From Ganoderma boninense (taxonomy: Eukaryota; Basidiomycota; Agaricomycetes; Polyporales; Polyporaceae), in the NCBI GenBank assembly GCA_002900995.3, contig CM035308.1, forward strand, positions 1,674,001 through 1,738,000: DNA of 64,000 nt, written 5' to 3'. The notes beneath the pieces are model-generated. The model did not search any database and was not told where the DNA came from. It saw only the letters and a program-made list of their open reading frames with translations. Shown here one piece after another: positions 12,601 through 24,459 of this stretch (within the stretch, counting starts at the first letter, position 1; each line of letters opens with the position of its first letter). The position numbers were made by a program, and so were the translations under genes.

Positions 12601-13974
12601 CCTCCTCAACACGCACGCTGTCGCTCTGCAGCACTTGATGCCTGCCCTGATGCACTTCTACATCGGTAGGAGGTGTCCGCCTATGTCCTGTCGACGTGGC
12701 TGATGTGTGTCGTCGTAGAGGTCGAGCAGACTGGGGCTAGTTCCCAGTTCTACGATAAATTCAGTACGTCGGGTTTTGATCTCGCGCCTCTTGAAGGCTG
12801 ACCACTTTGACCAGATGCCCGGAGGAATATCGCCTACATATTCAAAGTGATCTGGAATAACCAAACGCACCGTGAAGCATTGAAGAACGAGTCGACGTAA
12901 ATCTGTCTTCCGACCCTTCATCCTTCGGTTGCTCACGATGGTCCCTTAGCAACAACCAGGAGAAGTTCATCCGCTTCGTGAACCTCATGATCAACGACGT
13001 TACATACCTCCTCGACGAGTCGCTCAGCGAGCTCTCTAAGATTCACGACATCCAGGTGGAAATGGAGGACCGTGAAGTGTTTGAGGCAAAGCCTGCTCAG
13101 TACCGCCGCGAGCGAGAGAACACTCTCCGTCAGCTCGAGCGGCACGCAGGCGGTTACGTCCAGCTCGGCAACTCCACCGTCGACCTGCTCAAGATCTTCA
13201 CCGGGGAGACTAAGGCGCCATTCATGGTCCCCGAGATTGTAGACAAGCTGGCAGCGATGCTGGACTACAACTTGGAGACGCTTGTCGGGCCGCGCTCGCG
13301 AGATCTCATCGTGAAGAACCCCGAGAAGTTCAAATTCAACCCGAAGGCACTTCTCAGCGACATCATCCAGGTGTACCTCAACCTCAGCGACCAGGGCGAG
13401 TTCGCACGAGCCGTGGCGGGCGACGGGCGGAGCTACAAGAAGGAGCTCTTCGAGCAGGCGGCCGCCGTGATGAAGCGCAAGTCGCTGAAGTCCCCTGATG
13501 AGATCGAGAAGCTTGCGCTGTTCGTGATCAAAGTCGAGGAGACCAAGGCGACGTTGGAGGCAGAGGAAGATCTGGGTGAAATTCCAGACGAGTTCCTCGG
13601 TGAGTACATACCTCGCATCGTCAGGTAGTCTGGGCTCACCGCTGTTTGCGATGATAGATCCCCTCATGTACACTCTCATGCGCGACCCTGTCACCCTTCC
13701 CTCCTCTAGGGCTGTTGTCGACAGGTCTACTATCAAGTCTCACCTTCTGTCCGACTCCAAGGATCCCTTCAACCGTGTGGCGCTGACCCTCGAGGAGGTT
13801 ATTCCCAGTACGTCTCTTTGCGGGACCCAGCCATATTTGTTACTGACCTCTGCGATTATAGATCCGGAGCTCAAGCAACGTATAGACGCGTTCCTTGCCG
13901 AGAGACGCAACAAGAACACTGCGCTCGACCGGCCGCCGGAAGAGGTGGTCAACATGGATGTATCAGAAGACTAG
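9691..13974 (+). CDS. UFD2: Ubiquitin conjugation factor E4 (U-box ubiquitin ligase)
   Basis: UFD2 elongates ubiquitin chains on substrates already carrying a few ubiquitins and works with Cdc48/p97. Exon 1 (9691-9723, MTSNPQDDAER) joins exon 2 (9780-10076: IRLKRLAKLGG, then a Pro/Ser/Ala-rich linker). Further exons are 10129-10201, 10256-10334, 10384-10501, 10559-11091 and 11150-11251. The core includes SSLFQVFNTLVRAS, APPNFISDIFYLTLAANHIG, a phase-consistent block to EKFIRFVNLMINDVTYLLDE, and the long exon 12951-13600. The C-terminal U-box reads DPLMYTLMRDPVTLPSSRAV, DRSTIKSHLL and DPFNRVALT, followed by ERRNKNTALDRP. The order and content are complete for this family. One intron (11252-11308) uses a GC donor. 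The minus-strand open frame over 12933-13736 is a shadow. Confidence 0.93.
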
Positions 13975-14133
13975 AGGATCTTGCTGTGTAGCATATAGTG
14001 TATTTCCGAACATTGTACTTGTGCTTCTCACCACCAATGGACGCTCATCAGCACGCAGTCGGGTATCGTATCGTCCTGAGAGGCCACATCTGAGGCCACA
14101 GTATCTCTCGAAGTCCTCGGTAATGGCCGTGTG

Positions 14134-16558
14134 CTAGAATACAGGTGCGTCTCTTAAGAAGAGCTGCTTATCTTCCTTCTGCACCCAACGCGCAATAGCA
14201 TTCGCAGCGCCGACGGCAGCACTCTTCGGGAGCCGGGGGGATAGGGCAAGATACAGCTCGAATGGCTGTGTAATCTTGTAACAAACGTGTGTCAAGGGCG
14301 GATTGCTACTACAGAGTAAATGCAAACGTACCCATCCCATGACAGCCTCCTGGCTGGTCTTGGCATACTGTAGTTTGAGTGTCGACTCCTGTCCTGACTT
14401 GGCATGTATCGCATCGTACAATGTCTGGTATAACGTAATGAGCCTGTTCGCGGGCCGGTCAGTGAAGGATCGAACCACGAATGTGAAAGACCGTACCTCC
14501 GCTTCTCGTGGGGGCTGTCGTAAGGGTCCTCGAACAGCGGCATCGTGATTTGCACATGCGACCGGGACTTGTAGATGAAATGGCGCAGGCCCGGGATACT
14601 GAGGTTCGCGACGGAGTACTCGGTCGAGCCTTGGGCGATGTTGTCATTGAGCGTCTTCAGCAGCCCTTCGCTGGCCAATTTCTAGGATTGTCGCTGTAAG
14701 GCAGTGTCCTCTTGTAGCCGTAAAAGGGGGGCGTACCTGGATCGTGCTGTCTGCCCATCCCCTGACCTGCTCGAAATCTGCGTTGCCCATCACAGCGACC
14801 AACGCGACTTCTGGAGAAGGCTGGGGAGAGACGCCCGAGAACAGGCTATGCGAGCTTACAGCGTCGTCCGTGGGCTGCTCCTCATCAGAGGTAGATTGCG
14901 TGCCTTCGATATCACCCTCCAGCGCAGGCGGCTTCTTGACTGTTTCTTGCGGGTCATTTCGTGGAAGGAACATAACATACGCGTTGACGAATGCGGAGGG
15001 ATTGAACTTGGGAAGGCAAACAGGGAGATATGACGCCGTCGCAGAATTGTTGAGGATAGATGGAGAGTGGATGGTGTTGATGAGGATATGAAGGTCTAGG
15101 AATCCAGTCAGTTGGGATGGCAAAAGAGATAATGCATTGTAAATTACCCGACGGATGGATGGAGTGCTTCTTGGGTCTGACCAACGTGATGACCCGTCCT
15201 TGAGCAATCAAGATCACGTAAAGCATGTCCTGCAAGGTATGAGGAGGCGAAAGTTGTACAAGCGAACCTGTAGCCCACCTTGATTTTGGACGTAGGCACG
15301 ATAACGTTCGCGACAGACTTCCGCAGTGTAGGATCAAGCTTCAAGCAATGCAGCGACGACGTGCCCATTGCTAAATCCCATTCTAAACGAGACAACAGAG
15401 AGTAAAGGAGCGGTTCAGCACCTGAAGAACGGTGTGAGCTAGGTGTATGCGCATGCACAACAAGCGGGTCCACCTCTTAGGAGTCGTCCAAGGTCGAAAT
15501 TCCGTCGTTGCTCAAACATCCGTCGAAGCTGCTCCGCGGAGAAGACACTCAGAATCTGCAGGTGCAGGTACTCAAGATGGAATCTAGTCTTGCCTCAAAA
15601 ACATCAGTATTCAGTAGAAGATGGAGTACCAGATCACTGACGACTGATTCCGGTTCGCCCCACGAGGATACGCAAACATAGTAGAGTGGCGGCCGCAAAA
15701 GGAATACAATACGCGTGCTCCCTGCATTGATAGACCGCAGCTTGTCCCCATCGTCTAAGAAGATGGATACGAGAGCCTGGATAACACCGAACATGGAGGT
15801 AACGCTGTCCGAGTTTGCATCTCGGTCACTGGAGGAGGTATAAGACGGCAATTCAACGGTTTACCTAGACCATAGGTGAATTGCATTCACCTGACGAAGA
15901 CAGGCTTCCCAGCATCTGTCAGGACAAAGTATTGTCGGGGTACATATTGCTCCGCTTCAACGCAGTTTGAAGTGAATAAAGAGGACTGACTTGAGTCAGA
16001 TTACCGCATACTCACCTGGTGTAAACACGACCTCCTGCATAGACGATGCGGTCTCGCTATACCGTCGTCTGAAGGCTGAGATATCTAGGAGGCTATAAGG
16101 CACGAAGTTTGACGAGGGCTGAAAGCACACTGTCTCTCACCTCCAAATGATTCCTTCTTGTTAAGAGTCCTCCTCAACTGCTCCCGCAGGTTCTTCTTCG
16201 ACTCCTCGTTCCCAGCGGAGGATTCGACCAGCCCAGCGGCATTCCCTTGCTCTCCATCTATAATATCCACATCCGCGTCTTGTTCCTGGACAAGGATCCC
16301 CTCGACCATGGAGGACCCGGAACTGGCGTCACCTGGTTCTGGAGGTGCGGAAGGGGTGTCGGGGGTGTGGGGTGCAGGCATGGAGGCGCTATAGCTATAT
16401 ACTTTGAGATTCGACACAGAGGGCATAGGAGGAACCGCAGAGAGTGATGCCAGACGAGAGGGAGACCGACCGGGCACCGGGGTACCAGAGCGGGATGGCA
16501 CACGAGACGGTACGCGGGACGGCGCACGCGAGCGCGGTGTACGCGGTGTGGACGACAT
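14134..16558 (-). CDS. MON1: Vacuolar fusion protein Mon1
   Basis: Mon1 pairs with Ccz1 as the guanine-nucleotide exchange factor for Rab7/Ypt7 on late endosomes and autophagosomes. Exon 1 (from 16558) encodes a Ser/Pro/Arg-rich, low-complexity N-terminus (SRAPSRVPSRVPSRSGTPV). The longin region follows in short exons: QYVPRQYFVLTDAGKPVFVR near 15950, then MFGVIQALVSIFLDDGDKLR and IVFLLRPPLYYVCVSSWGEP around 15810-15650. Next come LEYLHLQILSVFSAEQLRRM, then AEPLLYSLLSRLEWDLAMGT, a segment ending HILINTIHSPSIL, and SYLPVCLPKFNPSAFVNAYV near 15030. The tail (AVGAANAIARWVQKEDKQLF) ends at 14134. About ten introns; I give the span and have not fixed every junction. Confidence 0.88.
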
Positions 16559-16777
16559 CGAAGCGGAGCTTGTAGGCTATCTCATTTCCGAGGAAGCGAG
16601 CCTCGAGGGAGGAGGCAGGAGAAGATGCACCCAAGAACGCTGCGGGCGGGTCGAGATGGCGGTGGCAGAAAGACAAGGCAAGGCTATTTCCGGCGTTTAC
16701 GGACCTCGGTCGTCTGCACCTCTCCTCCTTCCTTGGGATCGCCCGAGTCCTACAACTCCCAGTTCCATACCTCGTCT
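16559..16777. promoter_or_regulatory. Bidirectional promoter, MON1 / BTB gene
   Basis: About 220 bp separate the two divergent start codons, so both promoters must share this stretch or overlap the reading frames. No clear TATA box. Confidence 0.4.
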
Positions 16778-17930
16778 ATGATTCCACGGGCCACAATTCC
16801 GCCCGATCAGCGAGGAGAACCCTGGTTTGATGATGGCAACATCATCCTGCTCACCGAGGACGCCGACACCGATACAAGTATCGCGTTCAAGGTGCACCGA
16901 GGCGTGCTCGCCCGACACTCCGAACTATTCCAGTCAATGTTCGAGCTACCATCCCCAGACGCGGCGGACATTGAGGTAGCAGACAGTTGCCAGGTTGTGC
17001 GAATGCACGATCGTCCGACGGAGCTCAGCGCGCTCATCCGCGCGCTGTACGACGGACCGTGAGTCTGACTTGGTCCGTCGTGCACGCCCTTTCACTGGAT
17101 CTCACAGCGACGTCCCCCTTCTGTCTCTTGTTCTCATCCTATGTGCCTTGGTGTATGTCGCCGTCGACCTGTAACGTTCGCGGACTCCTGACAGGACATT
17201 TCAACACCAAGGAATCGAGGACTTCTACTATGTCGCAGGCGTCCTCCGCCTCTCCACCAAATATTTCATCGCCCACCTCCGCCGCCAGGCCATCCGCCAT
17301 CTCCTCGAGACTTGGCCCCACACCCTCCAAGGACATGACCAGTTCATCGAGCGCGCCGTGAAAGCCCCGCTCGTTAACGACCTCACCTACCCGTACGTGC
17401 ACCCCCTCCACGTCCTCAACCTCGCCCGCGAAACCCACATAAGCGTCGTCGTCCCCTCCGCGCTCTACTTCCTCTCGCTCTACACCCTCCCCGACCTCTT
17501 GCGCGGCGATCACCCGAAACTCCTCGTCGCGCACCCATCCCGCCCGTCCGCGCAGCTCTCCGCGCGCGACCTGACCGACTACACACTCATGTTCCAGCAC
17601 CGCATAGCCACCGTGCTCGACTTTATCCGCCAGGACTGCAGCGCGCGCCAGGCATGCGACACCTGTGTCGCAGCGAACGGCGGGTGCCAGAAGGCGTTCG
17701 TGCGCCTTGGCTCGCGCCTCTCGCGCTCGTGGGTCGTCCGCACCGGCCCGTTGCACTACATGGTGCAGGCGATCAGCGAGCTCGCGGACGACCCCCAGGT
17801 ATGCGCGCAGTGCCGCCGCGCGTTCCGCCGAGATGTCATTGCGCTTCGCGAGAAAATATGGGCGGAGCTCCCGGGGGTCGTCGGGCTGCCGTCGTGGGAG
17901 GAGCTGGAGAAGACGGACATGGCGGGTTGA
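16778..17930 (+). CDS. BTB/POZ domain protein
   Basis: Two exons, 16778-17058 and 17195-17930, giving 338 residues. The BTB fold is seen as WFDDGNIILLTED, then IAFKVHRGVLARHSELFQSM and DRPTELSALIRALYDGP. The second exon continues GIEDFYYVAGVLRLSTKYFI and HLRRQAIRHLLETWP, typical of the large Agaricomycete BTB family. The C-terminal half holds paired cysteines (ACDTC, GGCQ, CAQCRRAF) that could bind metal. These proteins are often substrate adaptors for cullin-3 ligases, but no partner is evident here. The strongly open minus frame over 17139-17756 is a GC-rich shadow. Confidence 0.85.
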
Positions 17931-18091
17931 GCTTCAGGGCGGCGCGGGTCGTACGTCCGGGTCTCGGGTTGGGTATCGGACTTTCTTGGGGTTTGCAAAT
18001 GAATGCATGTAGTCTACAGATCTGATATGGGAACGTGAACTTCTGACCTATGTAACTTACACAGCGTCACCTTGGTACATGTCGATAGAGA

Positions 18092-19872
18092 TCATCCTAC
18101 CTCGACTCCAACACGCCGTCCTTGGACCCACATCCCACGGCGGTTCCTGAAGTCTCCCAAACACCACCACTTCTCGATCAAATCTTCCGTTACCCCTTGA
18201 GGCGAGATGTCGTCAGAGAAAATGGACAACTCCCCGACCCCTTCATGAGGGCGCTCCCGATCTTGGCCATACAACACGACTGTGCAAGCGATATTTAGTG
18301 TGGTACCCATATGATGAGCCCAACATCGAGCCGCAGGACTCACTGGATTGGGCATCGAAGGGTACCCCAACCGCAAACGTGCCGATACCTCTAGGGAGGC
18401 CGAGGGCCGCTGCCCCGCCCGTCGTGGCGAGGTATAGGGCCTCCTTCCAATCGATCGACAACGGCCTGTCTTTGTTCTCCGCAGTGCTGCTCGCTGGAGA
18501 GCTAGCTTTGGCCATGACCCGTGCACCCTCGCGCATGCGTGAGACGATGACGGCCTGGCGCATGGCGTTCATGATGTCGATCGAGTACCCTCCTGCGATA
18601 TCGGTGCCCAGCCCAACGGGAACGCCAGCGTCGAGGGCCTCCCGCAGGCGGAAAGGCTCGGCGGAGAAATAGGCGTTGGATAGCGGGCAGTGCGCGATTG
18701 CGGCCCCAGTCCTCGTAAGGTTCGAGAGGTCGGATGGGGAGAGGAATGTGCAATGTGCTTGAACAGTTCGAGGAGTGAGAAGGTTGTGCTGTTGTTAAGA
18801 TTAGTGCCTTGTCCTTGTGTTGAAGAATATGGATGGGAGGTGGAACAACGATCGTGGATCATATCATCACCTGGGAGAAGACGTCCATATCTTCTGCCTG
18901 GCGTTCAGCGCGAACCCACTCGACTTGGTCGTGCGACTCGGCCATGTGGCTTTGTATCCGGAGGTTGTTCTCTTCAGCGACCTTCCCCAATCCCGAGAGG
19001 AGCTCGTTGGAGCAGGTCGGGACGAAACGAGGAGTGAGCACAGGCTCGACCAGGCATACATCGTCGACAACCTCGGCCAATTCTTGACAATTGCGACAGA
19101 AGTCCTGGGCTGCCTCCAAGGCTGCCTCCGCGGAGGCTTCCTTATAAGACGGGCGAGAGGACACATCCATGGATAGCTTGCCGACGAATGCGCGGAGCCC
19201 CGCCCGCTGCATAGCACGGGCAAGTATGAGGCTGAAATGAGCATGATAGTGCGCGGTGGTCAAGTTAAGTCACAGGACTGGACCGTAAGACAAGAGATAT
19301 TACTCGCTTGGTCTCGGTCTTGATAGTCCCGAAAAGCAGCACAGCGCTGGTACCATGCTCTATTAACTTGTGGGCTAACTTCTCGTACACCTTTTCCGCG
19401 AGTTTTGGGTCCGCATCTAGGCTTTCTTCCGCCTTGAAGGAGTACTCGTCCAACCATTGCATCAGCGGAAGATGGAGACCGGTGCCCTGGTAGAGGAACT
19501 GAGGAGCGTGAAGGTGCAGATCGCAGAAGGTTGGTAGGATGAAGGCGCCATTCGTATGCACCTCCGGGTGCTGACCAGCTGGAGTTGAAAGTATGGCCAA
19601 AGATGCAGGATCGGTGGCCGGAGCGAAATGGACGATCAGTCCAGCCTCGTTGGTTTCTGCTCAAACATACGAGGTGAGTCTCGGCAAGGACTGGTCTGAA
19701 AAACAACTCGTCGCATCTCACGAAGAAGATAGTCACGGAAGATTTCCAGATTACCCAGTGTGGGTGTCTGGACGAAGTCGCCCCGGATGAGGACTGAGCG
19801 GCGTTGAGATTGAGCCACCATGTCCTTGCTTGCAAGGTCTATGGTACTGATATTCTCCAACAGTGTCGACAC
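18092..19872 (-). CDS. GUD1: Guanine deaminase
   Basis: Converts guanine to xanthine in purine salvage; a zinc amidohydrolase. The N-terminal exon (to 19722) reads RRSVLIRGDFVQTPTLGNLE. The next carries the metal-binding CDLHLHAPQFLYQGTG, QWLDEYSFKAEESL and GTSAVLLFGTIKTET. Then come RAFVGKLSMD, a long exon with LRIQSHMAESHDQVEWV, and the C-terminal part with GAAIAHCPLSNAYFS, VPVGLGTDIAGGYS and AALGLPRGIGTFAVG. The tail ends EKWWCLGDFRNRRGMWVQGR at 18092. The start could be 19872 or the internal ATG at 19821 (MVAQSQRRSVL), which fits the family length better. The intron 19307-19232 closes in frame only with a GC donor. Divergent to the sterol isomerase gene. Confidence 0.9.
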
Positions 19873-20186
19873 GGCAGTGCCCCGGATTTAGCTTGAGCTC
19901 GGGGGAATCAGGGGAATGTTGTGCATCAAGGCGCGCTGGAGAAATGTGTGGGGTCGTCGACAATCGACGTTCCGTCCGTCAAAGGCGCAATGGAGGAACG
20001 ACTTCAAGGCCTGCACAAATACTGCTGCCACAGTGCCAGTGCGGCCAGTCCATGTTATCGCGATCCGCGACGCGATCTCTAATTGGACGCGTCGCGCATG
20101 TGATCGTGAGGACATCCCCCGCACCAGGACCTGCATCACGCCGTCCACTGGCCTGCCGTCCTCCCACCTTCCATCCGCCCTCCATC
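19873..20186. promoter_or_regulatory. Bidirectional promoter, guanine deaminase / EBP gene
   Basis: About 310 bp between divergent starts. No coding signal of its own. A single ACGCGT near 20087 is not above background. Confidence 0.4.
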
Positions 20187-21108
<922 letters not shown>

Positions 21109-21578
21109 GAGACAATCTGCCATTCCTTCCCTTTCCATCTTTACCTCACTGTACCCGGGACGCCTTGCTTTCGACATGCTTTAAAAATCACGCATCCTAT
21201 ACGGTGGCTTTCAATCTGTATCTCGTGTAATACCTGCTTCATGTAACCCTACTTCCAGTTCGCAACATACCTCTGCCTGATGTCTTGACGATATCTAGTG
21301 CGTGTGATGCAATGAAATGATGTTCGTGCGTTACGTACGGTCAACAGCCGGCCCCTTGCACGCAAGCCTGTAATCTCAATTTTGAAAGTGCCCGTGTCTC
21401 TGGGTGAACGCGGCTGTTTTCACTCTCCCGCCGTTCTTGTTTCTGAGCTTGAAATATGGGCAGACACAGTGATATTCCAAAGACCATTCCAAAGCCGATA
21501 CATGCGCAAAAAACCACGGGGCGGCGAGCCCCCACCAAATCCAACTGAGAAGCTGTTGAACCCAGCTCCTCTGCAACG
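21109..21578. other. Convergent 3' intergenic region
   Basis: About 470 bp between the stops of the EBP gene (+) and ORC6 (-). It should hold both 3' untranslated regions. I see no gene or repeat in it. Confidence 0.45.
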
Positions 21579-23077
21579 CTACACAGCAGCCACTTTCACC
21601 GTCGCAGTGGACGCGGCCGCCTTCCAAACATCTCCGCCGGCTCTCCTTACAAGCTCCTGCCACTTCTCATGCCATGGCTTCAACTCGCGCTCCAACCGCG
21701 AGTCGCCCTTGAGCCACTGCTGCTGGTCCGCGAACACCGGCCTGCATCTCCTCGGCGGCGGCCCGTCCAGCGGCTCCTCGCGCACCGTCGACATCCTTCG
21801 TTTGCCATTCCTGCTTGGGGTCGTCGGCGCGCTGCCCGTCTGTGAGCGCGAGCGGACCGCGCGTGACGAGTGTGTCGAGGACGGCTGCGAGGGCGTCGTC
21901 CGCTGCCGTCGCGGGGTCGACGGCCCAGCGGTGGGTGCAGGTGCAAAGGGCGGTGGCAGCGCTACCTCCCGCGCCGCGGCGGCGTCGGCGAGGCGGGAGG
22001 ACGCGCGAGGGGTGGCTGATGAGGGGAAGGGCTTCACGGGAGAGGTGAGCTTGCGGCGCTTGGATGGGGTGGCGGTCACATCGAACTCCTCCTCGTCTTC
22101 GTCTTCCTCCGGGATGGGGCCGTCGAAGGCCACTTTGCGCTTGTGTGTGGGGGTCTTGGTGGGCGTCAGGCCGATGCTGGGGGCGCGGAGCGCGGACTTG
22201 GATGGGGAACGGCTGACTGAGCGTGAGGGGACGGGGATAGGTGGAGGGAGAGTAGCAGTAGAGACTTTCGTTGGGGACACAGGCATTGCCGCGACTGGGG
22301 GTGGTTTCGGGGCGTATGTGCCCGCTTTGATCGCAGCAATGTCTTCCTGTACGTTCTTCGCGACGTCCTTACATACGTCGTGGAGCGCATCGGTGAGCTC
22401 GTCGAATTGGTCCCGCGGGATCGCGTACTTTTCCGCCAGAATCGGCGGCTTGACCTTCTTGTTCTGTCGCAGCCACGTTACCCCACACCGTCAAGCTCGT
22501 TAGAAGGAAAAGAAAAACGCACCCCCATGAGCCCACAAACCCAGCAAAACACCGCAAGAGTGATCGCGTCGTATGCGCTCCCAAACCGCCTCCGCATCTC
22601 CCGGTTGTTCATGAGCGCCCTCTCCACGTCGTTCATCCACCCCGTCACTACGCCCTTCCTCCCGATCTTCGCCTCATCAACGAGTTGCTTGTAGCTCACG
22701 CTTCGTGAACTCCTCTTAGTCGGGGACGTCGCAGCGGCGGCGGCGGCGAGGGCGGCACGAACAGTGCTGAGGGTGGTTTTGAAGACCTTGGGCTTGAGAC
22801 AGGACGCGGCTTGCGCGGTCTTCTCGTCAATCTCGTCGTCCCCTAGCCTTCACGTGTACTTTAGTGCATTGCTCACACCATATGACACGAGAGACACGTA
22901 CTGTTCGGCCGCAATATACGCGCATATAGCTGGCAGTCCGGTTGCGCCAGGGCCCAGGTCGTAACCAGATCCCGGGATGGTCTTGAGGCTGGCGGTGTGG
23001 AGAATGGATTTGGCTTTGGAGAAAGTAGATTCGTTGTTGCAAAGGAGTCTCAGTAGTTGGTCGTGGTGTCGCGACAT
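21579..23077 (-). CDS. ORC6: Origin recognition complex subunit 6
   Basis: Exon 1 starts at 23077 (MSRHHDQLLRLLCNNESTFS) and runs through GLPAICAYIAAEQ, a signature of the N-terminal cyclin-like fold. A second exon has DEIDEKTAQAASCLKPKVF. The third (about 22730-22500) reads YKQLVDEAKIGRKGVVTGWM and ALMNNREMRRRFGSAYDAIT. The C-terminal exon (to 21579) continues KKVKPPILAEKYAIPRDQFD, then a long basic, Ser/Pro-rich disordered tail with an acidic EEDEDEEEFD run and TPSKRRKLTSP, a likely nuclear localisation and CDK-site region (several SPTK/SPSK/TPTK motifs). It ends in a helix with LKPWHEKWQELVRRAGGDVW. ORC6 belongs to the complex that loads MCM helicase at origins. Assignment rests on motif order, not a search. 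Confidence 0.75.
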
Positions 23078-23172
23078 GATGGGATGAGGTTTTACTGGAG
23101 GCAAGGCTGCCACTAGCGGTGGTTGGGAGACAAGACTGGAGTAAGCGCGCGGCTTGTCCGTCGCGATCGGAA

Positions 23173-23268
23173 ACGCGTCGGTGGCTGAGCTGGACGCGTT
23201 CCACGTTGGTTCGAACCCCACCCACGCGGTATTTTGTACAATGGAGCAGAAGGGTCATTTTCACGCGT
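23173..23268. promoter_or_regulatory. Three ACGCGT (MCB-type) boxes upstream of ORC6
   Basis: ACGCGT occurs at 23173-23178, 23194-23199 and 23263-23268, roughly 100-190 bp upstream of the ORC6 start at 23077. In yeasts this hexamer (MluI cell-cycle box) recruits the MBF factor to G1/S genes, many of them for DNA replication. A replication gene is the expected target. That MBF acts here is inference. Confidence 0.5.
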
Positions 23269-23326
23269 TTATTCAGTACAGCACACCGTTCCAATGTGTA
23301 GCTATCACAAACACGCCAATGTAGAG

Positions 23327-24459
23327 TTACAACTTTTGGGAATCCTCAGCGCGAGGCAGTTCAATAATTTGAGAGATGCCAGGGTAAACCGGTAGGTTCA
23401 GCTGGTACTTCTCCTCCATGGATCTGTTAGTCAACCCTTCCATGTCAGTGGTCAGCCTTTTGAATGGATGAAAAACAGCGACGCACTTGGGAACGAAGCG
23501 CCCCCCAAGGAAATGCCTCCCCTTGTACGCTCTCACGCCCTCCTTCGGTGCCGTCAAGCTGACCAGGACATCCGGCTCGAGAGCACGGGCATCGACCCTC
23601 CCCTCGTCGACGTTCCACCCTGATGGTACATCCACGGATACGATGGGGAGCCCAGATTGAGAGAGGAGTGGTAGCGCCTCGTCGAACGGAGCACGGACGG
23701 GAGGCTTGAACGAGAACCCGAAGATCGCGTCCAGGATGACGTCCGAGGCCGAGAGGGCTTCCTTGAGTGACCCCAGATCTGAAGTCGGCTCGAGCGTTTG
23801 GATCCGCATGTTATCGCACTGGACTTTGAGGCGCTGCGCACGAAGGAGAAGGTAGGGATCAGCTGGACACCAAAAGGAATGCAGTTCGCGAGGCCATACT
23901 CACCTGGTAAATCTCCTTCGATCCCGGCTGGTCAGGTGGTTGCGTTTTCAGTCATACGGTACGGATCTGTGTCTCTAGCGGGGTGAGTGCCCCCTCAACC
24001 TACCTTGGGCATCCAGATAGTTGGTTTGTACCCGAAGAGTCCTGCCCGCCGTGAGGTCGGTCCCAGCCAATGCAGACGCAGAAACCCGAACCGATAACGC
24101 ACCAAGATGTCGCGCAGCAACCAGCCCATCTCCTCCCTGATTACCTGGTCCACAGCACACAAGCACGCGGGGATACTTGTCCTTCTCATACACCGCCGCC
24201 AGAGTCTGTGCGCACGCCAACCCAGCGAGTTCCATCAACTACCCCGGGAATGCGCACAAAAAACGCGTTGTCAAGTGCGAGACCTCGTCTTCAGAAAGCG
24301 TATAACCGACCTGATCAATGCTGAACTTGCCCACAGAGCCCATCAGCTCTTCGTCGATCTATTGGACAACGGCATTGCGTGAGCTGGCTACGATCAGGTT
24401 TCTGTGGCTGGCTGATTCACTTGCTGGGCAAGCTTTGAAGTGAGATATCGCATGGCCAT
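23327..24459 (-). CDS. NNR1: NAD(P)HX epimerase (YjeF N-terminal domain)
   Basis: Repairs the R form of hydrated NADH/NADPH to the S form used by the ATP-dependent dehydratase. Exon 1 (24459-24421, [13 protein letters not shown]) joins exon 2 (24358-24311, [16 protein letters not shown]) and exon 3 (from 24238). Exon 3 has [13 protein letters not shown], then [20 protein letters not shown], the NAD(P)HX-binding loop. Then come [44 protein letters not shown] and [21 protein letters not shown] short last exon reads [19 protein letters not shown] and ends at 23327. Only the epimerase half is present, as in the stand-alone fungal enzyme. The N-terminus has no obvious long presequence. Confidence 0.92.

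Noticed and set aside
12933..13736. Long minus-strand open frame (267 codons) over UFD2
   Set aside because: Antisense shadow of a GC-rich, strongly biased exon; no start context, introns or family similarity, while the plus strand reads UFD2 throughout.
17139..17756. Minus-strand open frame of 205 codons over the BTB gene
   Set aside because: Shadow of a GC-rich exon; the plus strand shows the BTB domain continuing through it.
21382..22503. Plus-strand open frame of 373 codons opposite ORC6
   Set aside because: Low-complexity Ser/Gly/Arg composition, antisense to the disordered ORC6 tail; no domain.
23173..23225. tRNA-like sequence (GGTGGCTGAGCTGG ... GGTTCGAACCCCACCCACGC) on the plus strand
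   Set aside because: D-arm-like and T-arm-like parts are present but the whole is only about 53 nt, lacks an anticodon arm and has an acceptor mismatch. At best a truncated tRNA relic; the ACGCGT boxes here are a better reading.
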